DNA from: an uncultured Oscillospiraceae bacterium
Lineage (GTDB): Bacteria > Bacillota > Clostridia > Oscillospirales > Oscillospiraceae
Direction of reading: 5' to 3'
Length of the DNA: 34,168 bases
Assembly (NCBI GenBank): GCA_947626585.1
Contig: CANQSU010000010.1
Location: 1 to 34,168, forward strand
Both the position numbers and the translations under genes were made by a program. This document shows, in pieces, positions 7,727-16,334 of this stretch. The notes below the pieces were generated by a model. That model was not told the DNA's origin and did no database searches. It saw nothing but the letters and a program-made list of their open reading frames with translations. Every line of letters begins with the position of its first letter. Position 1 is the stretch's first letter.

Positions 7727-7843
7727 TCTCGAACCCTCTTTTTGCGCTGATGCAATTTTGATACAATCTATTGTAGTCAAAAGAGCTGCCGGGAGGTTTA
7801 ATAAAATGTAAACTTTTTCTGTAAAGGAACTCCTTCTATGCCG

Positions 7844-7880
7844 AAAAAAGCCGCGCGGAGATATCCGCGCGGCTTTTTTT
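7844..7880 (-). terminator. Intrinsic terminator after ftsZ
   Basis: A perfect 16-bp stem (7844-7859 with 7864-7879) with a four-base loop has A and T runs at its ends, so it can act on either strand. It closes the dcw transcript 18 bases after the ftsZ stop. Confidence 0.93.
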
Positions 7881-7898
7881 GAAGTATTGGACGCAGGC

Positions 7899-9023
<1,125 letters not shown>

Positions 9024-9084
9024 ATTTTATATCCTCCTCCAACGCACCCCGAGGTACGTTTCTGTTGTATATATAGATATATTT

Positions 9085-9113
9085 ATTGTAAACCGTTTTT
9101 TTCTCAAGGTCAA
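9085..9113 (-). promoter_or_regulatory. Promoter of ftsZ
   Basis: TTGACC (9113-9108) and TACAAT (9090-9085) are separated by 17 bases, giving a start near 9078 and a leader of about 55 bases. This would let ftsZ be expressed apart from the wall-synthesis genes. Confidence 0.8.
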
Positions 9114-9190
9114 TACCAAAGTGGAATTTTTTATTCGATCGGCCCGCAAAATCGGCGGTTTTTATTTCCGGGGGCCGTCCGGCCGGGCCG

Positions 9191-9943
9191 TTACCAGAAG
9201 CGCAGGCCCTTCAAATTGTCGTCATAGTAGACGTTCTGGCCGTTTCCGGGGTCCTTGTTGGCGGCCAGAAATTTGCTCAGCAGGTCGTCAAATTTCAGGT
9301 CCAGCTCCTCGGCGGTGCCGATGTTGAACCGGTAGCCGTTGTAGTCAAAGGTGATGGCCGAGAGGTTACTGATGTCGATCCAGGCCATACGGTCGAGCCT
9401 TCCGCACTCGCTGGCCTTTTTGAGGACGTCGGTCAGCGCCCGAAGGCGCGCGGACTCGTTCTCCCCGAAGGACAGGGTCTTTCCGGCCTCGGGATCCACC
9501 GGCTCCACGCCGCGTATCTCCACGCCCTGTGGCACGTAGGAGGACTTTTCAAGTATCCTGCCGGCGAGATCGACGATATAATAGCTTCCGCCGGAGGAGA
9601 TGTAGGCCGCGGAGACGGCCTCGGTGATCCGGATACTGACGGTGCCGGGAAGCCGGCGGACCACCTTGACGGTATCCACATAGGGAAGGGCGGATTTGAT
9701 GGCGATCTCAGCGGCGGAGCTGTTGAGGAAGAAGATGGAGGTGTCCTTCTCGATGCCGGAGACGGCTATGATCTGGCTCTGGGTATACTTTTCCGCCCCC
9801 TCCACGGTGATATCCGTTATTTTGAAAAACAGCCCCATGGCCGTGATAGCGGCGATGAGTATGAAAGCCACGGCCACGGTGACATAGAGCGCCCCGTCGC
9901 CGGGAGTATACCTGTTCCTTCCCTTTGTGCTTCCCATCTTCAT
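9191..9943 (-). CDS. ftsQ: Cell division protein FtsQ/DivIB
   Basis: This is a bitopic division protein that works with FtsL and FtsB-type partners to activate septal wall synthesis. The 250 residues comprise a short basic cytoplasmic tail, one membrane helix (about 19-40), and a POTRA domain (FKITDITVEGAEKYTQSQIIAVSGIEKDTSIFFLN). A FtsQ domain follows, including VVRRLPGTVSIRITEA and YYIVDLAGRILEKS. The start at 9943 has AAGGA four bases upstream; an ATG two codons later is equally plausible, with ten-base spacing. It follows murA closely, and the 167-base gap after it holds the ftsZ promoter. Confidence 0.93.
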   Translation of the reverse strand: MKMGSTKGRNRYTPGDGALYVTVAVAFILIAAITAMGLFFKITDITVEGAEKYTQSQIIAVSGIEKDTSIFFLNSSAAEIAIKSALPYVDTVKVVRRLPGTVSIRITEAVSAAYISSGGSYYIVDLAGRILEKSSYVPQGVEIRGVEPVDPEAGKTLSFGENESARLRALTDVLKKASECGRLDRMAWIDISNLSAITFDYNGYRFNIGTAEELDLKFDDLLSKFLAANKDPGNGQNVYYDDNLKGLRFW

Positions 9944-9952
9944 CCGTTCCTT

Positions 9953-11209
9953 TCAGTCTTCTACTCTCTTCGCGTTGATGCCTAACGCCTGTAAATTGCG
10001 GTCTATGTCCTCGTAGCCCCGCATGATGTGTTTCGTCTCAATGATCCTTGTTTCGCCCTCCGCCGTCAGCGCCGCCACGATCAGCGCCGCGCCGCCGCGA
10101 AGGTCCGGGGCGGCCACAATGGCGCCGTGGAGTGGGTTCCCGCCGTGGACGATCGCCACTCTGCCGTCCACCTTTATGTCCGCGCCCATCCTTGTAAGCT
10201 CCGGCACGTGGCGGTAGCGGTTTTCAAAGATGGTCTCCACGAATACCGAGGTCCCCGGCGCCCGGAGGCAGGCGGCCATCAGGGGCGGCTGGGCGTCGGT
10301 GGGAAAGCCGGGATAGGGCCTGGTGGTAACGGTCAGGGGCGGCTTTATCCTCTCCCCCGCCGAGGCGGCCAGCGTATTGCCCCGGTAGGCGAGGCACACG
10401 CCCATCTGCCGGAAGGCGTCGCTGACGGCGGTGAGATCCCGTTCGCACACGCCGCGCAGGACGATCCTCCCGCCCGCGGCGGCGACGGCGGCTATGTAGG
10501 TGGCGGCGGCGATCCGGTCGGGTATCACCCGGTGCCGCGCGTAAGGTCTGAACCTTCCGCCCTCCACGACGACGGTGGAGGTGCCCGCGCCCCGGACGCG
10601 GACGCCCAGGGCGGTGAGGAACGAGCCCAGGTCCCGGATCTCCGGCTCCCGGGCGGCGTTGGTGATGAGCGTGACGCCCTCGGCGCCGGCGGCGGCGATC
10701 ATGGAGTTCTCCGTGGCGCCCACGCTCGGCGTCGCAAGGTCGATCCTGGCGCCCTTCAGGCCCGGGGCGTGACAGATGAGGTTCCCGCCCCGCTCGTCGA
10801 TCTTCGCCCCCAGCCGCTCCATGGCGGCCAGATGCAGGTCGATGGGCCGTGGGCCCAGCTCACAGCCGCCGGGCATGGACAGCGTCGCCTGTCCGGTCCG
10901 GGCCAGGATTGCCCCCAGGAAGATAACGGAGGAACGCATCCTCCGCATCAGCGAATCGGGGATATCCCAGCCTGTCATGGAGGAGGAGTCCACATAGACG
11001 GTGCCGTCGGAAAACTCCGCCCTGCAACCCAGGTGTCTCAGGATCTCGAGGGCGGCCTCCACGTCGGTAAGGCGGGGACAGTTCGCGATAACCGTCTCGC
11101 CGGACGAAAGTATGGATGCGGCCAATATCGGAAGGGCGCTGTTTTTCGCCCCTTGTAAGCGGATCTCACCGGAGAGCCTGCGGCCCCCCGTCACTGTCAA
11201 GCTGCTCAT
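9953..11209 (-). CDS. murA: UDP-N-acetylglucosamine 1-carboxyvinyltransferase MurA
   Basis: This enzyme adds the enolpyruvyl group of phosphoenolpyruvate to UDP-N-acetylglucosamine, the first committed step of peptidoglycan synthesis. The 418-residue length is normal. The N-terminus has the substrate loop GEIRLQGAKNSALPILAASIL, and the catalytic cysteine is at residue 116 in MPGGCELGPRPIDLHL, so a fosfomycin target residue is present. ATPSVGATENSMIAA and YPGFPTDAQPPLMA are further family motifs. It occupies the place where many Firmicutes clusters have murB. The 76-base gap upstream contains a weak promoter-like pair (TTGCGC, 17 bases, TAAAAC) that could give extra expression. Confidence 0.97.
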   Translation of the reverse strand: MSSLTVTGGRRLSGEIRLQGAKNSALPILAASILSSGETVIANCPRLTDVEAALEILRHLGCRAEFSDGTVYVDSSSMTGWDIPDSLMRRMRSSVIFLGAILARTGQATLSMPGGCELGPRPIDLHLAAMERLGAKIDERGGNLICHAPGLKGARIDLATPSVGATENSMIAAAGAEGVTLITNAAREPEIRDLGSFLTALGVRVRGAGTSTVVVEGGRFRPYARHRVIPDRIAAATYIAAVAAAGGRIVLRGVCERDLTAVSDAFRQMGVCLAYRGNTLAASAGERIKPPLTVTTRPYPGFPTDAQPPLMAACLRAPGTSVFVETIFENRYRHVPELTRMGADIKVDGRVAIVHGGNPLHGAIVAAPDLRGGAALIVAALTAEGETRIIETKHIMRGYEDIDRNLQALGINAKRVED

Positions 11210-11285
11210 AGTGACCCCCGAAAAGTTTTATTTTCAGGTCATACTATGCGCAAACGTGTTTTCCGGTCACTTGCCTTTCGGCCGT

Positions 11286-12413
11286 TTACCTGTCTTTCAC
11301 AAGGTCAAGGATCTCGTTTACGATCCTGTCGCAGGCGTCGGTGACGCCAAGGGCGCGGGAGGCGTTTTCCATGGCCGTGAGGCGGTCCCTGTCTCGCAGG
11401 AGGGCCGAGGCCGTGTTATACAGGATCTCGCCGGTGCAGGTGTCCTCGGTGAGGACCACCGCTCCCCCGGCCTTTTCCAGCTCCCGGGCGTTTTTAGTCT
11501 GCTGGTCGTTGGTCACGTTGGGCGACGGCACCAGGATACAGGCTCTGCCCAGAGCGGTGATCTCCGCCAGGGTGGAGGCCCCGGCGCGGCAGAGGATCAG
11601 GTCGGCGGCGGTCATAACGGTGCCCATATTGTCGATGTAGCCGCGAAGATTTTCCCACTCGGGAAGGCCGTAGACGTTGACCTTTCCAAGCCGCTCCCGC
11701 ATCTTCTCAAGGCCGGTGTCGCCGTTTCCCGTGGCATGGAGGTGGAGCATGGCGCCGCTCCTGGCGTTGAGGCGTATGAACTCCGCCATCATCCCGTTCA
11801 TGTTGTCCGCTCCCAGGCTCCCCCAGAAGGAGACCACCAGCGGCTTCCCCTGCAGGCCCAGCTTGCGCTTGGCCTCCTCCCGGGTGTACCGAAGAAAGTC
11901 CTCCCTCACCGGGGTGCCGGTCAGCACCACCCGTTCGGGCTTTTTGCAGTGGGCGGCGGCGGAGGGAAAGGCCACCATGGTCTTGTCTACATAGGCCGAG
12001 AGCATCCTGGCGGTCAGTCCCGGCACCGCGTTGGACTCGTGGACGGCGGTGGGGATACCCATTTTTGCCGCCGCGCGAAGGACCGGCCAGCACACGTAGC
12101 CGCCGGTACCGAAAACCGCGTCGGGCCGGAACCGCTCCAAAAGCTCCCGGCTCTCCCTCGCGGCCACGGAGAGGTTTTTCACGGTCTTTAGATTATGCCT
12201 TATATCGGCGGGGCTCAAGCCCCGGCGGATACCCGTGATGGTGATATTCGCAAGCTGAAAGCCCGCCGCCGGGATCAGCCGGCGCTCAAGGACCCTTCCG
12301 GCGCCGGCAAACAGGAATCCCGCCTCCGGAAAAAGCTCCCGGAGCCTGCCGGCCACGGCCAGGGCGGGATTGATGTGGCCCGCGGTCCCGCCGCACGCAA
12401 ACAGAAATCTCAT
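11286..12413 (-). CDS. murG: UDP-GlcNAc:lipid I N-acetylglucosaminyltransferase MurG
   Basis: This peripheral membrane glycosyltransferase converts lipid I to lipid II. The 375-residue GT-B protein has the N-terminal GGTAGHINPALAVA loop, the ADAVFGTGGYVCWPVLRAA-type segment near residue 100 (RPDAVFGTGGYVCWPV), and the C-terminal donor-binding stretch CRAGASTLAEITALGRACILVPSPNVTNDQQTKNA. Its ATG overlaps the ftsW stop (ATGA), so translation is coupled to the flippase/polymerase partner. This order, ftsW then murG, is standard in the cluster. Confidence 0.97.
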   Translation of the reverse strand: MRFLFACGGTAGHINPALAVAGRLRELFPEAGFLFAGAGRVLERRLIPAAGFQLANITITGIRRGLSPADIRHNLKTVKNLSVAARESRELLERFRPDAVFGTGGYVCWPVLRAAAKMGIPTAVHESNAVPGLTARMLSAYVDKTMVAFPSAAAHCKKPERVVLTGTPVREDFLRYTREEAKRKLGLQGKPLVVSFWGSLGADNMNGMMAEFIRLNARSGAMLHLHATGNGDTGLEKMRERLGKVNVYGLPEWENLRGYIDNMGTVMTAADLILCRAGASTLAEITALGRACILVPSPNVTNDQQTKNARELEKAGGAVVLTEDTCTGEILYNTASALLRDRDRLTAMENASRALGVTDACDRIVNEILDLVKDR

Positions 12414-13648
12414 TTTTGATCCTCGTCCTCGCTCTTCGTTTTCCTCAGGGGTATCTCGCGTGAAATGGAAAGCACGATCCCCATCTCGCCCAGCTGTATG
12501 AGCAGGGCCGTTCCGCCGTAGCTGAAGAACGGAAGAGAGATGCCTGTGCAGGGGACGAGATTCGTAACAACGGCCACGTTCAGGAACACCTGAATGGCGA
12601 GAAGGCTGATGATGCCCACAATGACAAGGGATCCGAAGCGGTCCCTTGTGTGGAGGGCCAGCCAGTACCCACGGATGATGAGAACGGCGAAGAGGAAGAG
12701 GATGAGCATGGCGCCGATGAAGCCCAGCTCCTCGCAGACGATGGAGAAGATAAAGTCGTTGTGTTCCTCGGGGAGATACATGTACTTCTGTCTCCCCTGC
12801 CCCAGCCCCAGGCCCGTAAGGCCGCCGGAGCCGATGGCGTACAGGGACTGGATGGTCTGAAGGCCCTTATTGAGGGGGTCGGACCAGGGGTCCTGCCAGA
12901 CGGTGATGCGCGAGGAGGCGTAGGGGAAGAAATTGACCACGATAAAGCCCGCAGCTCCCACGACCAGCACGCCCACGATGAAGTACCACAGAGGCGTGCC
13001 GCCGGCGAACATCATGATGGCGCCAATGGCGATGATAATGACGGAGGCGGACAGGTGAGGCTCCAGGATGAGCAGGAAAACGGTGACGACCAGGATCCCG
13101 GCAAAGGGAAGGACGCCGTAGCGGAAGGTCTTCATCCTGCCGCGATAGACGCAGATGAGATGGGCGAAGTAGAGGATGATGGCGATCTTGGCGATCTCCG
13201 AGGGCTGGAAGGTGGTGAAGCCCAGATTGAACCAGCGGTTGGCGCCCACCTCGCTTTTTCCGGTGCCCAGGAAGGGCACCAGGGCCAGCATGAAGCCGGT
13301 GACGACCAGCAGCAGCGGGGCCATACGGCGGTAGAAGGCGGAGGGGAGGGTGGAGAGGAAGATCATCAGCGCGATGCCAAGGCCGGCGAAGCCCAGCTGT
13401 CTGAGGAAGATGCCCATACCGTTTCCGTCGTTGTAGTAGGCCCTGGCGAAGCTGGCCGAGAGGACCATGACCACGCCGATGGCCAGTATGAGAAGGGTCA
13501 GGAGGAAAAAGGGAAGGTCAAAGGCGCCGCGCTGTATCCTGCGGCTCTCCGCCCGTCTGTCCCTGAGTTCGCCTCCGGCGTACCGGGGGTCTTCCGCGTA
13601 TTCGGGCGGCGCCTCACGACCCGCGCCGCCGCTTGAGAAACGCGCCAT
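12410..13648 (-). CDS. ftsW: SEDS-family septal peptidoglycan polymerase FtsW/SpoVE
   Basis: This is the polytopic glycosyltransferase that polymerises lipid II with its class B penicillin-binding partner. After a hydrophilic, charged N-terminal tail of about 42 residues come about ten helices. Family motifs include GANRWFNLGFTTFQPSEIAKIAII near residue 135, HLSASVIIIAIGAIMMFAGG, and at the end IGAMLILFLFAVLIIRGYWLA and PCTGISLPFFSYGGTALL. The last of these is the SEDS signature. The partner is probably the PASTA transpeptidase at 16335-18662. Whether it acts in division or sporulation cannot be decided from sequence. AGGGAGG precedes the start. Confidence 0.95.
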   Translation of the reverse strand: MARFSSGGAGREAPPEYAEDPRYAGGELRDRRAESRRIQRGAFDLPFFLLTLLILAIGVVMVLSASFARAYYNDGNGMGIFLRQLGFAGLGIALMIFLSTLPSAFYRRMAPLLLVVTGFMLALVPFLGTGKSEVGANRWFNLGFTTFQPSEIAKIAIILYFAHLICVYRGRMKTFRYGVLPFAGILVVTVFLLILEPHLSASVIIIAIGAIMMFAGGTPLWYFIVGVLVVGAAGFIVVNFFPYASSRITVWQDPWSDPLNKGLQTIQSLYAIGSGGLTGLGLGQGRQKYMYLPEEHNDFIFSIVCEELGFIGAMLILFLFAVLIIRGYWLALHTRDRFGSLVIVGIISLLAIQVFLNVAVVTNLVPCTGISLPFFSYGGTALLIQLGEMGIVLSISREIPLRKTKSEDEDQK

Positions 13649-13727
13649 ATCGTTTCCTCCCTTCCTCGTTTTATTACTCCGGCGATCACAGGATCGCGGT
13701 GGTAATATCAGATCATCAAATCAAAGC

Positions 13728-14723
13728 TCAAAGATTGCCAAACCTTGCCCTGACGGCGAAGAACGTCAGGACCGCCAGCGCCGCGGAGACGGCGGTAAAG
13801 ACGGTGAAGATGCGCCGCTCGCCCCAGCCGGACATCTCAAGGTGGTGGTGGATGGGGGCCATCTTGAAGATGCGTTTTCCGTGAGTCAGCTTGAAGTAGG
13901 CGACCTGGATGATGTCGGACAGCGTCTCCACGATGTAGATGAAACCGAGAGGCACCAGCACCAGGGGCATATCCAGGGCAAAGGCCGTGGCGCACACGGC
14001 GCCGCCTAAAAACAGGCTCCCCGTGTCGCCCATGAATACCTTGGCGGGATAAAAATTGAAGATGAGAAAGCCCACAAGGCCACCGGCCAGGGCCGCGCCG
14101 AAGAGTCCCACGGAGCCGTAGCCCCAGGCCGCGGCGATGGCGGCATAGCACAGGGCCACCGGGGTGGTGACGCCGGCGCACAGGCCGTCGATACCGTCGG
14201 TGATGTTCACCGCGTTGACGCAGCCGACGATGACAAAGACGGCGAAGGCCAGATAGAGGGGATAGGGGATATGAACGGTCACGTCAAAAAAGGGGATATA
14301 AAGCTTGGAACTCAGATGTCCCTCGAACCGCAGGAGCAGCACCAGCACCGCCGCCGCGGCGATCTGCAGGGCCAGCTTCTGCGGGGCCGTCAGGCCGAGG
14401 TTCCGCTTTTTCTTGACCTTCTCGTAGTCGTCCAGAAAGCCGATGAGGCCGAAAAGGAGGGAAAAGATCAGGATGATGATATGCCTCCAGTCCCCCGAGG
14501 CGATATCGTCGAGACCGCCCAGGATACACATGGCGGTGATGCCGGCGATGAACATGATGCCGCCCATGGTGGGGGTCCCCTGCTTGCCAAGGTGCCAGGT
14601 GGGTCCGTCCGACCGGATGGTCTGGCCGGCCTTCATCCTGCGAAGAGCCGGTATGAGGGCGACGCCCACGATCACCGTCACCAGGAACGAGCCTGTGAAG
14701 GCCCATATCAAGTCCAAAATCAT
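13728..14723 (-). CDS. mraY: Phospho-N-acetylmuramoyl-pentapeptide transferase MraY
   Basis: This integral membrane enzyme transfers phospho-MurNAc-pentapeptide to undecaprenyl phosphate, making lipid I. The 331 residues form about ten helices. Catalytic and binding motifs are present: the aspartate pair in GFLDDYEKVKKKRNLGL (near residue 100), NAVNITDGIDGLCAGV, FMGDTGSLFLGG, and the histidine cluster PIHHHLEMSGW. The gene follows murE by 13 bases with GGACGGA before the start. In most clusters murD comes next, but here a 79-base spacer with a hairpin leads directly to ftsW. Confidence 0.97.
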   Translation of the reverse strand: MILDLIWAFTGSFLVTVIVGVALIPALRRMKAGQTIRSDGPTWHLGKQGTPTMGGIMFIAGITAMCILGGLDDIASGDWRHIIILIFSLLFGLIGFLDDYEKVKKKRNLGLTAPQKLALQIAAAAVLVLLLRFEGHLSSKLYIPFFDVTVHIPYPLYLAFAVFVIVGCVNAVNITDGIDGLCAGVTTPVALCYAAIAAAWGYGSVGLFGAALAGGLVGFLIFNFYPAKVFMGDTGSLFLGGAVCATAFALDMPLVLVPLGFIYIVETLSDIIQVAYFKLTHGKRIFKMAPIHHHLEMSGWGERRIFTVFTAVSAALAVLTFFAVRARFGNL

Positions 14724-14736
14724 TGTTCTTCCGTCC

Positions 14737-16197
14737 TTAAATTTGTTGATTCTTCTCCGCCAGGGCCTGGGCCACGACCTCCCGCTCGTCGAAGTGGGTT
14801 TTCACGTGGTCGATCTCCTGATAGTCCTCGTGGCCCTTGCCGGCCAGGATCACCACGTCGCCGGCCTTCGCGATGTGAAGGGCGTGGGCGATAGCCTGAC
14901 GGCGGTCCACGATCACGTCGCAGGGCGTCTTTCTCCCGGAGTTTTTCACTCCGGCGAGGATATCGTTCACGATATCCTCGGGCTTCTCCGTGCGGGGATT
15001 GTCGGAGGTGACGATCACGTGATCGGCCAGGTCCATGGCGAGGCGGCCCATAATGGGCCGTTTGGCGCTGTCCCGGTCCCCGCCGCAGCCAAAGAGGACG
15101 ATGGTCCTGCCCTTGGCGTAGCCCTTGACGGTTTTGATGATGTTTTCCAGGGCGTCCGGGGTGTGGGCATAGTCGATCAGCACCGTGTAATCGGTATCGG
15201 TGGGCACCACCTCCGCCCTGCCCTTGACGCCGGAGCATTTCTCCATGGCCGGACGTATCTCCGAAAGCTCCACGCCGGCGCAGACGGCCGAGGCGGCGGC
15301 GGAAAGGGCGTTGTAGACGCTGAACATGCCGGGGATGTTGAGCCTGAGCTTTTCAAGCCTGCCCGTCATCAGGGCGCAAAAGCTGACGGAGCTTTGATGG
15401 AGCTTGATGTCCCTGGCCGTCAAATCGGCGCTGTCGCTTTTGGCGGAGTAGGTAAAGACCCTCCCCGTCGAGGCCTTGAGCATGGTGTCCGCCCAGGGAT
15501 CGTCCATGTTTATGATCGCCGTTTTGCACATGGAAAAAAGCTTCGACTTGGCCTGGGCGTAGGCCTCCATGGTCTTGTGAAAGTCCAGGTGGTCCTCGGT
15601 CAGGTTTGTGAAGATGCCCTGATCGAATTCTATGCCGTGGACCCGGTCAAGATACAGCGCGTGGGAGGATACCTCCATCACCGCGTATTGGCACCCGGCC
15701 TCCACCATGCGGGAAAGGATGGCCTGAAGCTCCAGGCAGTCGGGGGTGGTGCGCTCGGCGGGAAATTCCTCCCGCCCGATCACGATACGGTTGGTGCCGA
15801 TAAGGCCCACCCTGACGCCCCGGGCCTCCTCCAGGATCGTTTTTATCAGGTTCGTGGCCGTGGTCTTGCCGTTGGTGCCGGTGACGCCGATCATGTGGAG
15901 GCGGCGGGAGGGATTGCCGTACCGGTTCCCCGCGGCCACCGCCATGGCGAGGCGGGAATCGGAGACAATGACGGCGGGGACGCCCTCGGGGACCTCCTCC
16001 CCTATGACCACGGCGGCCCCCTTTTCCAGCGCGGCGGGAATGAACTTATGGCCGTCGGTGTCATAGCCGCGGATGGCGAGGAACGCGCAGCCGGGGACGA
16101 CCCTCCGGGAGTCGGACACAAGGTCCGAGATCTCAAGCTCCGGGTCGGCCCGAAGGTCCAGAACGTCGATGTTTTCCAGCAGCTCAGAAAGCTTCAT
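14737..16197 (-). CDS. murE: UDP-MurNAc-L-Ala-D-Glu:meso-diaminopimelate ligase MurE
   Basis: This cytoplasmic Mur ligase adds the third residue of the stem peptide using ATP. The 486-residue protein has the N-terminal substrate domain (VSDSRRVVPGCAFLAIRGYDTDGH), the ATP loop GVTGTNGKTTATNLI near residue 107, EVSSHAL in the carbamylated-lysine region, and the C-terminal domain. The amino-acid selecting motif is DNPRTEKPEDI. DNPR is the form associated with meso-diaminopimelate rather than lysine, so the wall is probably DAP-type. A 137-base spacer with a repeat element separates it from the upstream transpeptidase gene. Confidence 0.96.
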   Translation of the reverse strand: MKLSELLENIDVLDLRADPELEISDLVSDSRRVVPGCAFLAIRGYDTDGHKFIPAALEKGAAVVIGEEVPEGVPAVIVSDSRLAMAVAAGNRYGNPSRRLHMIGVTGTNGKTTATNLIKTILEEARGVRVGLIGTNRIVIGREEFPAERTTPDCLELQAILSRMVEAGCQYAVMEVSSHALYLDRVHGIEFDQGIFTNLTEDHLDFHKTMEAYAQAKSKLFSMCKTAIINMDDPWADTMLKASTGRVFTYSAKSDSADLTARDIKLHQSSVSFCALMTGRLEKLRLNIPGMFSVYNALSAAASAVCAGVELSEIRPAMEKCSGVKGRAEVVPTDTDYTVLIDYAHTPDALENIIKTVKGYAKGRTIVLFGCGGDRDSAKRPIMGRLAMDLADHVIVTSDNPRTEKPEDIVNDILAGVKNSGRKTPCDVIVDRRQAIAHALHIAKAGDVVILAGKGHEDYQEIDHVKTHFDEREVVAQALAEKNQQI

Positions 16198-16244
16198 AGA
16201 GTCTCTCCCAAACGAAAAGATTCAGGGCCCCCGCGCAAGCCCGG

Positions 16245-16320
16245 CGAAGCGGGCCGCGTGGGGAAAGGAGGCGCGGAGCCGGCGCCTGAGGGCGAATATC
16301 CGGAGCCCCAGGCGAAGCGG
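16245..16320. repeat. Intergenic GC-rich repeat, copy A
   Basis: The spacer between the transpeptidase gene and murE carries GCGTGGGGAAAGGAGG (16256-16271), then, 14 bases on, CTGAGGGCG (16286-16294), flanked by short hairpins (GCCCG...CGGGC at about 16239-16254). The same arrangement occurs at 33266-33310. It looks like a dispersed intergenic repeat; its function is unknown. Confidence 0.5.
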
Positions 16321-16334
16321 CTCTTGCGAAAACG

